NCBI GenBank assembly: GCA_022791735.1
Contig: JAAVZQ010000087.1
Location: 1 to 19,602 of the forward strand
Reading direction: 5' to 3'
From: Clostridia bacterium
GTDB taxonomy: Bacteria; Bacillota; Clostridia; TANB77; CAG-508
DNA: 19,602 nt
Under the pieces are notes generated by a model. That model had not been told where the DNA came from. It did no database searches and saw nothing but the letters and a program-made list of their open reading frames with translations. Made by a program: the position numbers and the translations under genes. Shown here one piece after another: positions 1 to 6,132 of this stretch; position 1 is the stretch's first letter, and each line of letters starts with the position of its first letter.

Positions 1-192
1 AGAATAAATAAAAATTTGAAAACAGGAAGTATTATACTTATGCATAATGGAACTGATAATACTGCAAATAGCTTAGAGGAAATAATAAAAGATATTCAGA
101 AAAAGGGATATAATATTGTAAAAGTATCTGACCTTGTATATAGTGATAATTATGAAATTGATAGTAATGGAACTCAAAAAAGTAATGTATAA
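1..192 (+). CDS. Polysaccharide deacetylase (NodB-like), C-terminal end only
   Basis: Only the last 63 residues lie in the window, read in frame 1 and stopping at TAA 190-192. The visible part contains GSIILMHN followed by a helix and KGYNIVKVSDLVY. This is the typical final strand, helix and strand of the NodB/CE4 fold, in which the His of the 'ILMH' strand belongs to the active-site groove. The family removes N-acetyl groups from peptidoglycan or chitin-like glycans outside the membrane, and in spore formers PdaA/PdaB-type members act on cortex or cell-wall glycan. The catalytic Asp and the zinc His pair lie upstream of the window, so substrate cannot be judged. A short tail of about 20 polar residues (SDNYEIDSNGTQKSNV) follows the domain. 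Confidence 0.75.
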   Translation, partial: RINKNLKTGSIILMHNGTDNTANSLEEIIKDIQKKGYNIVKVSDLVYSDNYEIDSNGTQKSNV

Positions 193-249
193 ATGAAGAA
201 ATGAATGGATATAATACCATAATAGAATGTATATGTATGGGGGAAGAAA

Positions 250-765
250 ATGGCATTTATTGGTATTATTGCAGATAGCAAGTATGAAATGCAGATAAAG
301 AGAGTTTTGGAAAGCAAATTAAATTCTCAAAATAAAGAACATACAATAATTGCAATAAATGACAAAAGTATTGATAACATAAAGAATATTAGGTTTGAAA
401 CTATATTGGTTATGGATTTATCTAAAGTAGAGGCTGCAAGTGAAAGTCTTAATGAATTACTAAAAAATGTTAAATATCTAGCAATTAATGCGGATATGGA
501 AAGCAGTTTAGAAGTTGTAAACAATAAAGAACTAAATATTATAACTTTTGGATTTAATTCAAAGGCTACTATAATTGCATCAAGTGTAGAGGAGAACTTT
601 ATTATATCAGTGCAAAGAAAGATTGTAGACATTAATAAAAAAACGATAGAACCGCAGGAAATAGAGATTAAGATAAAAGAGAAAAGGCTTGCAAATAATA
701 GCCATAATTTGATGGGAGTTGCTTCAATCTTACTAATTTATGGTAAAAGTGAAACTTTTTTCTAA
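250..765 (+). CDS. Conserved hypothetical protein, possibly related to a Mur-ligase domain
   Basis: 171 residues. The ATG at 250 is preceded by GGGGG (239-243) with a six-base spacing, a good ribosome site. The N-terminus (MAFIGIIAD) looks like the first strand of an alpha/beta fold. The middle has 'LAINADME' and 'NIITFGFNSKATIIASSV', which resembles the stretch after the nucleotide site in Mur ligase-like proteins (N-x-D, then 'TFGF...A'). That similarity is from memory and is weak. The C-terminal part ends with 'NLMGVASILLIYG', a small-residue helix. No Walker A motif is present, so it is not itself an ATP-dependent ligase. It follows the deacetylase by 57 bp on the same strand and could be a cell-wall or sporulation accessory gene. 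No in-frame CGG codon occurs. The function is unknown. Confidence 0.6.
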   Translation: MAFIGIIADSKYEMQIKRVLESKLNSQNKEHTIIAINDKSIDNIKNIRFETILVMDLSKVEAASESLNELLKNVKYLAINADMESSLEVVNNKELNIITFGFNSKATIIASSVEENFIISVQRKIVDINKKTIEPQEIEIKIKEKRLANNSHNLMGVASILLIYGKSETFF

Positions 766-782
766 AAATTTAACATTTTATG

Positions 783-811
783 TAGACAAAACCAAAAATA
801 TGTAGTATAAT
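783..811 (+). promoter_or_regulatory. Promoter of the ssb-like gene
   Basis: TAGACA (783-788) and TATAAT (806-811) are separated by exactly 17 bp. A start point near 818 places the TTG start at 929 behind a leader of about 110 nt. Confidence 0.7.
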
Positions 812-928
812 AAAAGAGTAAATTAGCAAGAGAAAAAAATTAGCAAAATGAGAGATACTTGTATAGTATTACATAATAGTAATATAAGGTACGTAAGAAA
901 TACGTATGAAGATAGGGAGGAAAAGGAA

Positions 929-1639
929 TTGAACACAAATTATTTGGATAATAACCATTTAGTATTAGTGGGAAAGATTACAAGTGAAAAAAGATTTAGT
1001 CATGAAATTTATGGAGAGAGTTTTTACATATTTGATTTAGAAGTGCCACGTTTAAGTGAAACATTTGATATGATACCAATCACGGTGTCAGAAAGATTAA
1101 TTAATGATGATGAATTACAAATTGGCAAAAAGATTATTATAAAAGGACAATTTAGATCTTACAATAGTTATGAAAATGAAAAAAATAAATTAGTATTAAC
1201 AGTATTTGCAAAAGACATAATTTTTGAAGACGATATTGAAGAAAAAGTCAAAGATGATGAAGAAATAAACATGGATGTATCAAATGAGGTTGTATTAATT
1301 GGTCATATTTGTAAAAAGCCAATTTATAGAAAGACTCCATTTGGACGTGAGATTGCAGACCTTTTACTTGCAGTAAATAGAGCATATAGTAAATCAGACT
1401 ATATACCAGCTATTGCTTGGGGAAGAAATGCAAGATTTTGTGACCATTTAGAAGTTGGAGCTCAAGTAAAAGCAGTAGGACGTGTTCAATCAAGAAAATA
1501 TGAAAAGAAATATGAAGATGGAACAGTGGTAGAAAGAGTTGCATATGAAGTATCTATTTCAAGTCTAGAGGTAATAGATGAAAAAGATGGAACATCTGAT
1601 ACTACTGAAACAGAGATAGATACAGCAGAGGCTGTATAA
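929..1639 (+). CDS. ssb: Single-stranded DNA-binding protein with two OB-folds
   Basis: 236 residues from a TTG start. The TTG at 929 is chosen because AGGGAGG (914-920) lies eight bases upstream, whereas the in-frame ATG at 848 has no ribosome site; the longer reading would add 27 residues with no domain character. The first OB-fold spans about residues 9-100 ('LVLVGKITSEK' through 'GKKIIIKGQF'). An acidic linker (EDDIEEKVKDDEE) follows, then a second, more canonical SSB OB-fold ('NEVVLIGHICKKPIYRKTPFGREIADLLLAVNRAY', 'IPAIAWGRNARF', 'VGAQVKAVGRVQSRKY'). The tail is acidic. This two-domain layout is common in Clostridia and differs from the one-domain SSB with the DDDIPF tip. It should bind ssDNA during replication, recombination or repair. 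It is monocistronic, with its own promoter and terminator. Confidence 0.85.
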   Translation: MNTNYLDNNHLVLVGKITSEKRFSHEIYGESFYIFDLEVPRLSETFDMIPITVSERLINDDELQIGKKIIIKGQFRSYNSYENEKNKLVLTVFAKDIIFEDDIEEKVKDDEEINMDVSNEVVLIGHICKKPIYRKTPFGREIADLLLAVNRAYSKSDYIPAIAWGRNARFCDHLEVGAQVKAVGRVQSRKYEKKYEDGTVVERVAYEVSISSLEVIDEKDGTSDTTETEIDTAEAV

Positions 1640-1670
1640 GAATTAAGAAAATATCATCCTTTAACATAAC

Positions 1671-1703
1671 AAAAATGCAGGCGACAAACAAGCCTGTATT
1701 TTT
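1671..1703 (+). terminator. Rho-independent terminator of the ssb-like gene
   Basis: A 12-bp stem with one G-U pair: AAAAATGCAGGC (1671-1682) pairs with GCCTGTATTTTT (1692-1703) around a nine-base loop. Confidence 0.85.
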
Positions 1704-1712
1704 GTATGTGTA

Positions 1713-1741
1713 TTTACATAAATAAAAAAATGTAGTATAAT
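1713..1741 (+). promoter_or_regulatory. Promoter of the 1817 orphan gene
   Basis: TTTACA (1713-1718), a 17-bp spacer, then TATAAT (1736-1741). The -10 context TGTAGTATAAT is the same as in the ssb-like promoter. Confidence 0.7.
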
Positions 1742-1816
1742 TAAATTCATAAAATGGCAGAAGCGTTGGGGGAAAATGTCATTTTAAATTTAAAACGATA
1801 GGAGCGTTAGTAAGAA

Positions 1817-2251
1817 ATGTATGGACATTTGAAGCGGTTGAGTGAGACCGTCAAGGGAACGCAGCTGGTCGAAAGACTGATGTGTGCGGGTTCTCTTTCT
1901 GAACGTGTCAAAATCTGCGAGACCGCAAAGACAACACCAGAGTTTCAGGAGTTCATCAAGCACTACGAGGATGCCATCGCGGAGATTTCTGACGATTATG
2001 CATTGATTTCCGAATACGAATATGAGTATGACTCAAGTAATGCAGTTGAAACTGCAATCATCCTCATTATTTGTGGCATCGATGACGTAACAATGTTTGA
2101 TGATGACGCCTATGTCTACTTCATCGACGACTTGGGTAATGTCAAAGGAGAGCAGAAGAGCGTTGCGGACGCACTGATTCATTTCTTTAATGATCAGCAG
2201 AACATGATTAGCGACTGCAGACTGGAGGATATTCTGGAAGTTATTTTCTAA
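1817..2251 (+). CDS. Orphan acidic protein with foreign codon use
   Basis: 144 residues, not recognised. The protein is soluble and very acidic, with runs such as 'SEYEYEYDSS' and 'MFDDDAYVYFIDDLGNV', and looks mostly helical at the N-terminus. AGGAG (1800-1804) lies 12 bases before the ATG, which is rather far. The base composition is the odd point: codons such as GTC, CTG, GAC, ATC and AAG dominate, clearly more GC-rich than any neighbour, so recent transfer is likely. Codon 7 is CGG read in frame; a +1 shift there would meet TGA at once, so this gene needs CGG to be decoded as an amino acid unless translation starts lower, for example at Met22. It stands alone between its own promoter and a strong bidirectional terminator. 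The function is unknown. Confidence 0.6.
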   Translation: MYGHLKRLSETVKGTQLVERLMCAGSLSERVKICETAKTTPEFQEFIKHYEDAIAEISDDYALISEYEYEYDSSNAVETAIILIICGIDDVTMFDDDAYVYFIDDLGNVKGEQKSVADALIHFFNDQQNMISDCRLEDILEVIF

Positions 2252-2278
2252 ACACGCACCCCAAACGAAAAAAAGCAG

Positions 2279-2324
2279 AAAAACAAACGTAGGAGCTAAC
2301 CTAAAAGCTCTTACGTTTGTTTTT
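2279..2324. terminator. Bidirectional terminator between convergent genes
   Basis: A 19-bp stem with one G-U pair: 2279-2297 pairs with 2306-2324 around an eight-base loop. T runs follow on both strands. It serves the 1817 gene and the minus-strand gene ending at 2323, whose stop codon overlaps the right arm. Confidence 0.9.
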
Positions 2325-2577
2325 AATCAGCTAAGTCCTTTTTTACTCTATCCATTGCTATTGCAGATACGAAAAATGAGCACGCAAAAGAGATTGAAAG
2401 CCATATAAGTTTTGTTCCTATGTAATATGTGAAATTAGAGGTTTTAAAAGATATGTAATATATTAAGAATAATGTTCCTATAAGTGAAACAATTAGCGAA
2501 AAAAGTAAGCCTTTAACCATTATTTCTTTAACTTTTTTATCAAGATTTTTAATAGTATCATTTAAAGTTTTTATCAT
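2323..2577 (-). CDS. Small two-helix membrane protein
   Basis: 84 residues from the ATG at 2577. GGAG (read on the minus strand) lies nine bases before this codon; the ATG at 2592 is in frame but would put that ribosome site inside the gene. An N-terminal amphipathic, Lys-rich segment (KTLNDTIKNLDKKVKEI) precedes two membrane helices, about residues 24-44 (LLFSLIVSLIGTLFLIYYI) and 56-76 (LIWLSISFACSFFVSAIAM), and a short charged tail (DRVKKDLAD). No known family is recognised. The coiled, charged head before two helices would suit a regulator or an adaptor of a membrane complex, but this is a guess. Host-type AT-rich codon use and no CGG. Confidence 0.55.
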   Translation of the reverse strand: MIKTLNDTIKNLDKKVKEIMVKGLLFSLIVSLIGTLFLIYYISFKTSNFTYYIGTKLIWLSISFACSFFVSAIAMDRVKKDLAD

Positions 2578-2668
2578 AATAATCATCTCCATAATTTTAT
2601 GTTAACATAACTGTGATGCAAAATCAAATGTAATTATTGGCAAATGGCTTTATTTTTTTAGATTAATG

Positions 2669-2677
2669 TGATAGAAT
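2669..2677 (+). promoter_or_regulatory. Extended -10 promoter of the HAD gene
   Basis: TGATAGAAT (2669-2677) is a TGn-extended -10 box with a poor -35. It lies inside the longer GTG-initiated reading of the HAD gene, which supports the start at 2710. Confidence 0.4.
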
Positions 2678-2709
2678 TTGAAAAAACAGACAAAGAAATG
2701 GAGAAATAT

Positions 2710-3429
2710 ATGTTAGAAGGTAAAAAAGTAGTTATATTTGACTTGGATGGTACTTTGCTTGATACAATTGGCATATGGAATGAGATAGATGCTGAATTAA
2801 TAAAGCAAATAGGAGATGGCACGATAGATGATATAGATATTGCAGAGCAGAGAGATAGTAAACTAAAAGAGTATAGTAAGTGCGAGGATGCTTATTTAGA
2901 ATATGGTGGATTTTTGAAGGAAAAATACAATTCAAAGATGTCTAAAGAAGAGATAAAAGCATTAAGATATGAAATTGCTGATTATTACTTAAAAAATATA
3001 GTTGACTATAAGCCAAATGCAGAAAAGGTATTAAAATATTTGCAAGACAAGGGATTTACTTTAGTTATAGCAAGTACAACAAATGACCATACAATTGAAA
3101 ACTACAAGAAATACAATAGAAATATAATTAATAAAGCAAATTTTGAAGATATGTTTACTTTGATATATTCAAAAGGAGCAGTAAAAGAATTGAAGCCAAA
3201 CCCAGAAGTACATTATAAGGTTTTAAAAGAATTAGGAGTAAAACCTGAAGAATGTTTGATAGTAGAAGATTCACTTATAGGAGTTGAGGCTGCAAGTAAT
3301 GTTAAAATAGATGTAGCTGTTATATATGATAAATATTCTGATAGGGATAGAGAAGAAATAAATAAGTTAGCACAGTACAGATTTAATGATTTTGAGGAAA
3401 TGCTAGAATGCATAGAAGCAGAAGTTTGA
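2710..3429 (+). CDS. HAD-family phosphatase, beta-phosphoglucomutase-like
   Basis: 239 residues. The start at ATG 2710 is favoured by GGAG (2700-2703) six bases upstream; an in-frame GTG at 2668 lacks a ribosome site. Motif I is 'VIFDLDGTLLDT', with Asp11 as nucleophile and Asp13 as general acid. A helical cap covers about residues 20-95. Motif II is 'LVIASTTND'. The motif III Lys lies in 'ELKPNPEVH', and motif IV is 'CLIVEDSLIGVEAA', binding magnesium. Such subfamily I HAD enzymes remove phosphate from small molecules (sugar phosphates, phosphoglycolate) in the cytosol; the exact substrate cannot be read from sequence. The stop codon overlaps the -35 box of the next gene's promoter, so the two genes are adjacent but separately transcribed. 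Confidence 0.88.
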   Translation: MLEGKKVVIFDLDGTLLDTIGIWNEIDAELIKQIGDGTIDDIDIAEQRDSKLKEYSKCEDAYLEYGGFLKEKYNSKMSKEEIKALRYEIADYYLKNIVDYKPNAEKVLKYLQDKGFTLVIASTTNDHTIENYKKYNRNIINKANFEDMFTLIYSKGAVKELKPNPEVHYKVLKELGVKPEECLIVEDSLIGVEAASNVKIDVAVIYDKYSDRDREEINKLAQYRFNDFEEMLECIEAEV

Positions 3430-3454
3430 CAATTGTTTACAAATAGTGTATAAT
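3426..3454 (+). promoter_or_regulatory. Perfect-consensus promoter of the 3520 orphan gene
   Basis: TTGACA (3426-3431) and TATAAT (3449-3454) with a 17-bp spacer. Both hexamers match the vegetative consensus exactly. The -35 box overlaps the TGA stop (3427-3429) of the HAD gene. Confidence 0.8.
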
Positions 3455-3519
3455 TTATGTAAAGTAAAAAGTAGCAAGTTCTTAAAATTCTAGAAATCAA
3501 TAATTTGAGGTGGATATTT

Positions 3520-4440
3520 ATGAGAACAATAGAAAGCAAATGTATTGAAAGTAGTTTAGAAGGTATTCCATTATTTGAAAGAGGAGACAATATATATTGT
3601 TTTATAGCAGAAAGGGGTTTGGTAGCAGAAAAAAGCGATGGTTCTAAAACGGTTAATACACAGCTTGTGTTATACTTACTTAAGAAACACTTTTTAGAAG
3701 AAAGTGAATCACTTCTTGTTGAAGCATTAGGTGAATTACAAGAAGGTGATAGCATTAGCACCTTAATAATAAAAGTTCAAGACAAGCAAAAGCTTAAATG
3801 GAGACCTGTACGGTCAAGGTATTACCCAAATTGGAAACAATTAGAGATGATAGACGAGATAGTTGTGGAACAAAATGGAAAGTCGTATGGTTTCAACTAT
3901 ATGGGAATATTTGCTTGTATAGGAAGCAGTAGTTATCAAGGAGAAGAAGCGCGAGCCAATAAGGATTTTATAATGGACGTGTTTCGGCACAATTCAACGA
4001 CTTCAGCACAATTTAAGCTTGTAAAGCGAGTTATCGAAGGTTTAAAAATCGGTGATAGCATCAAGACTATGAGTGATAACATTAAACAAGAAAGAGAGCG
4101 TATAAGCAAGGAATATAAAGCAAAGCATTCTGAAGATAGTATTGACAGATTTATAACCAAGATTAGTACACCAATTTTAGAAAGAGCACGAGATAACCCC
4201 AAAAAAGGAACTTTTGATTTTATTCGGGTAGATGTAGGAATCGTTGAAATATGGAAAGGTAGCCGAAAGGAGTACATATGCCAAAATCAGAAAGAGATTA
4301 CTCGTAGAGTATTAGCAAAGGTGGAGGATAGTAAACAGTTTCAAAGAATAGGAGTTCCAATTAACTTTTTAAAGATTTCAGAAATTACACTGACCAGAGA
4401 TAGCATTTTGGAATATCTATTTGAACTCAAAATTAAGTAA
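3520..4440 (+). CDS. Orphan protein, unknown function, uses CGG as a sense codon
   Basis: 306 residues, not recognised. GAGGTGG (3507-3513) lies six bases before the ATG at 3520, so the in-frame TTG at 3505 is rejected. No signal peptide or membrane helix is visible. The protein has a beta-rich first half ('RGDNIYCFIAERGLVAEKSDG', 'SISTLIIKVQDK', 'WRPVRSRYYPNWKQ'), a basic charged helical region near the middle ('NIKQERERISKEYKAKHSED') and a mixed C-terminal part. Three in-frame CGG codons (V-R-S, F-R-H and I-R-V contexts) fit Arg, and shifting at any of them would end translation soon after. CGA and GCG codons are also more frequent than in neighbours. The gene is a solitary unit with a perfect promoter and a 14-bp terminator, in keeping with an acquired cassette. 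Confidence 0.65.
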   Translation: MRTIESKCIESSLEGIPLFERGDNIYCFIAERGLVAEKSDGSKTVNTQLVLYLLKKHFLEESESLLVEALGELQEGDSISTLIIKVQDKQKLKWRPVRSRYYPNWKQLEMIDEIVVEQNGKSYGFNYMGIFACIGSSSYQGEEARANKDFIMDVFRHNSTTSAQFKLVKRVIEGLKIGDSIKTMSDNIKQERERISKEYKAKHSEDSIDRFITKISTPILERARDNPKKGTFDFIRVDVGIVEIWKGSRKEYICQNQKEITRRVLAKVEDSKQFQRIGVPINFLKISEITLTRDSILEYLFELKIK

Positions 4441-4455
4441 ATATATGTGTTTTTC

Positions 4456-4491
4456 AAAAGTGAGCTCTCTTTTTATGGAGAGCTCACTTTT
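4456..4491 (+). terminator. Terminator of the 3520 gene
   Basis: A perfect 14-bp stem: AAAAGTGAGCTCTC (4456-4469) with GAGAGCTCACTTTT (4478-4491), an eight-base loop, and T bases continuing after the stem. Confidence 0.92.
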
Positions 4492-4574
4492 TATATCATG
4501 TTGCATAGAAGTTAATGTGGTAGATAATTATTTAGAAAAAGATTTATTTTATTATATAAAATTTATTAAATATG

Positions 4575-4583
4575 TGCTATAAT
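4575..4583 (+). promoter_or_regulatory. Extended -10 promoter of the PHP gene
   Basis: TGCTATAAT (4575-4583) is a TGn-extended consensus -10. The -35 region (TATAAA, 4555-4560) is poor, as is usual for extended -10 promoters. Confidence 0.55.
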
Positions 4584-4622
4584 AATAAAAGTTATAAAGA
4601 TAGGTAAAGGTAGGGACGAAGT

Positions 4623-5471
4623 ATGCAAAATTTTAATTATCATACACATACATATAGATGTGGGCACGCTGATTTAATAGAAGATGAGGAGTATATAAAA
4701 GAATATATAAAAATGGGATTTAAAAGGGTTGCATTTACTGACCATTGCCCAGAAAAAGAAGTAATAGATGATAGAGAAAAGATAAGAATGAGATATGAGC
4801 AAAGAAAAGAGTATTTAGATAGTATTAAAAGACTAAAAGAAAAATATGCAGATAAAATAACAATTGAAAGTGGATATGAGATTGAGTATTTACCAGGACA
4901 AGAAGCAAATCTTCAAGAACTAAAAAAAGAAACTGATAAGCTTGTTTTAGGACAACATTTTATATATGATAAAAATAAGAATTTAAGGGTATGTGGAAGA
5001 GATAGCTTTACAAAAGAAGAGATAATGGAATATGCAAGTTATGTAGAAAAAGCGATAGAATTAGGAATACCTGATATAATTGTGCATCCAGATAATTATA
5101 TACAAAGTAGAGGAAAATTTGAAGAGGATGAGGCAAAAGTGGCTCATAGAATATGTAAAGTAGCAGAAAAGCATGGTATTCCAATAGAAATAAATTTAGC
5201 CCAAGTTTTTAATGCAACATATTATAAAGATAGGGTATTAAATGATGATAGTATTGAAATACAAAAGGGAAGGTTAGGGAGTGTTCCTTATCCACGAAAA
5301 GAATTCTGGCAAATTGCATCTAATTATGATGTTAAAGTGCTATATGGAATAGATGCTCATCATAAAGGACAAATAAACTTATTTAATAATTTAGTGACTT
5401 TGGCAAATGAAATAATAGGTATGGAGACTATTAGTAAATTGAAATTTGCTGAAAATGAAATATTTGCCTAA
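4623..5471 (+). CDS. hisK: PHP-domain histidinol-phosphatase family protein
   Basis: 282 residues. The N-terminal 'NYHTHTYRCGHADL' is the PHP metal-binding signature (H-x-H plus downstream Cys and His). Further metal-site candidates are the Glu residues of 'ESGYEIEY', His in 'LGQHF', His in 'DIIVHPDNY' and Asp-x-His in 'YGIDAHH', matching the trinuclear metal centre of this fold. HisK enzymes remove phosphate from histidinol phosphate; stand-alone members may act on other phosphomonoesters. No other his gene is nearby, so the histidine role is not supported by context. The length is usual for the family (about 265-285). AGG-GA bases about ten nucleotides before the ATG serve as ribosome site. 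No in-frame CGG; one CGA (in the P-R-K context) shows CGA is read normally. Confidence 0.82.
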   Translation: MQNFNYHTHTYRCGHADLIEDEEYIKEYIKMGFKRVAFTDHCPEKEVIDDREKIRMRYEQRKEYLDSIKRLKEKYADKITIESGYEIEYLPGQEANLQELKKETDKLVLGQHFIYDKNKNLRVCGRDSFTKEEIMEYASYVEKAIELGIPDIIVHPDNYIQSRGKFEEDEAKVAHRICKVAEKHGIPIEINLAQVFNATYYKDRVLNDDSIEIQKGRLGSVPYPRKEFWQIASNYDVKVLYGIDAHHKGQINLFNNLVTLANEIIGMETISKLKFAENEIFA

Positions 5472-5518
5472 AAGCAAAGTAGTTTTTTAAACATTAAAGC
5501 AAATACAGTTCTAAGGAA

Positions 5519-5563
5519 AAGCCCCAGTGAATAGAATTAAGCAAAAGCAAACAAAGGGGGCTT
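5519..5563 (+). promoter_or_regulatory. Possible ribosome-site-blocking stem upstream of spoIIID
   Basis: AAGCCCC (5519-5525) can pair over seven bases with GGGGCTT (5557-5563), the latter containing the G-rich ribosome site for the ATG at 5570. The loop is 31 nt. If it forms, it would lower initiation at that start. The second possible start (ATG 5612) would be less affected. Confidence 0.35.
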
Positions 5564-5569
5564 AAACTC

Positions 5570-5882
5570 ATGGGAAGAAAACTAAATCATGCAGTACCTT
5601 TGGGTGATGTAATGACCTCGGGTAAGCAAACAATAGAAGAACGTGCATGTACATTAGCACGATATATAATAGATTCAAAAGACACAGTAAGAGGAGCTGC
5701 GAAAAAATTTCGGTATAAGTAAGAGTACAGTACACAAGGATGTAAGTGAGCGACTACTTAAAATAAACCCAGTTCTTGCAATAGAAGTAAGAAAAATACT
5801 AGATGAAAATAAAGCAGAAAGGCACATAAGAGGAGGGATGGCAACAAAATTAAAATATGATACAAGAAATAAAGCAAGCTAA
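5570..5882 (+). CDS. spoIIID: SpoIIID sporulation transcription factor, split by a +1 shift at CGG
   Basis: SpoIIID is the small mother-cell DNA-binding regulator that acts after sigma-E. Frame 1 runs 5570-5722 and gives 'TIEERACTLARYIIDSKDTVRGAAKKF', then CGG (5711-5713), Tyr, Lys and a stop. The frame one base later continues exactly where the family does: 'GISKSTVHKDVSERL', 'KINPVLAIEVRKILDENKAERHIRGGMATKLKYD', stopping at 5882. Skipping C5711 restores the family's F-G-(I/V)-S-K-S-T junction with no residue gained or lost. The break lies in the turn of the helix-turn-helix, so the short product would lack the recognition helix and the basic tail. ATG 5570 has a G-rich ribosome site (5556-5560) but adds 14 residues not usual in the family; ATG 5612 gives a more normal N-terminus. 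All else is intact. It may instead be a pseudogene, but three other genes break the same way. Confidence 0.85.
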
Positions 5883-5905
5883 ACCTAATATCTAAAATGA
5901 AATAC

Positions 5906-5943
5906 ATCCTCTTTATTAAGCAAATAAGTTTAATAAAGAGGAT
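5906..5943 (+). terminator. Terminator-like hairpin after spoIIID
   Basis: A perfect 14-bp stem, ATCCTCTTTATTAA (5906-5919) with TTAATAAAGAGGAT (5930-5943), ten-base loop. The T tract after it is short (TAAATTTT). It begins 24 bases after the stop in the post-shift frame of spoIIID, supporting 5882 as the true gene end. Confidence 0.7.
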
Positions 5944-6063
5944 TAAATTTTGCCTAACAATGAAGAAACATATTTTATATGTTAAAGTATATGAAGCAGA
6001 ACAAAAACTTAACGAAATCTTAAAAATGAAAACTTTACCAAAAACCCTTTATCTTTTTAAGAA

Positions 6064-6091
6064 TTTGTATTATAATAATATAGTCTATAAT
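6064..6091 (+). promoter_or_regulatory. Likely promoter of the penicillin-binding protein gene
   Basis: Two TATAAT boxes (6071-6076 and 6086-6091) lie in the AT-rich 5944-6132 gap. TTTGTA (6064-6069) is a 16-bp-spaced -35 for the second; the first has only a weak -35. Nothing else is seen in this gap. Confidence 0.4.
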
Positions 6092-6132
6092 TATATGGAA
6101 AACAAAAGAACTCTTTAAGGAGGGAAAATAAA

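Noticed and set aside
848..928. Longer N-terminus for the ssb-like protein from ATG 848
   Set aside because: No ribosome site before 848, and the extra 27 residues show no domain features; TTG 929 has AGGGAGG at good spacing.
5702..5711. A -1 slippery heptamer (A AAT TTC) in spoIIID
   Set aside because: The heptamer phase is that of the downstream frame, so a -1 slip would not join the two halves; the needed shift is +1.
5897..6118. 73-residue ORF after spoIIID
   Set aside because: It lies across the spoIIID terminator hairpin, has no ribosome site and has a low-complexity composition.
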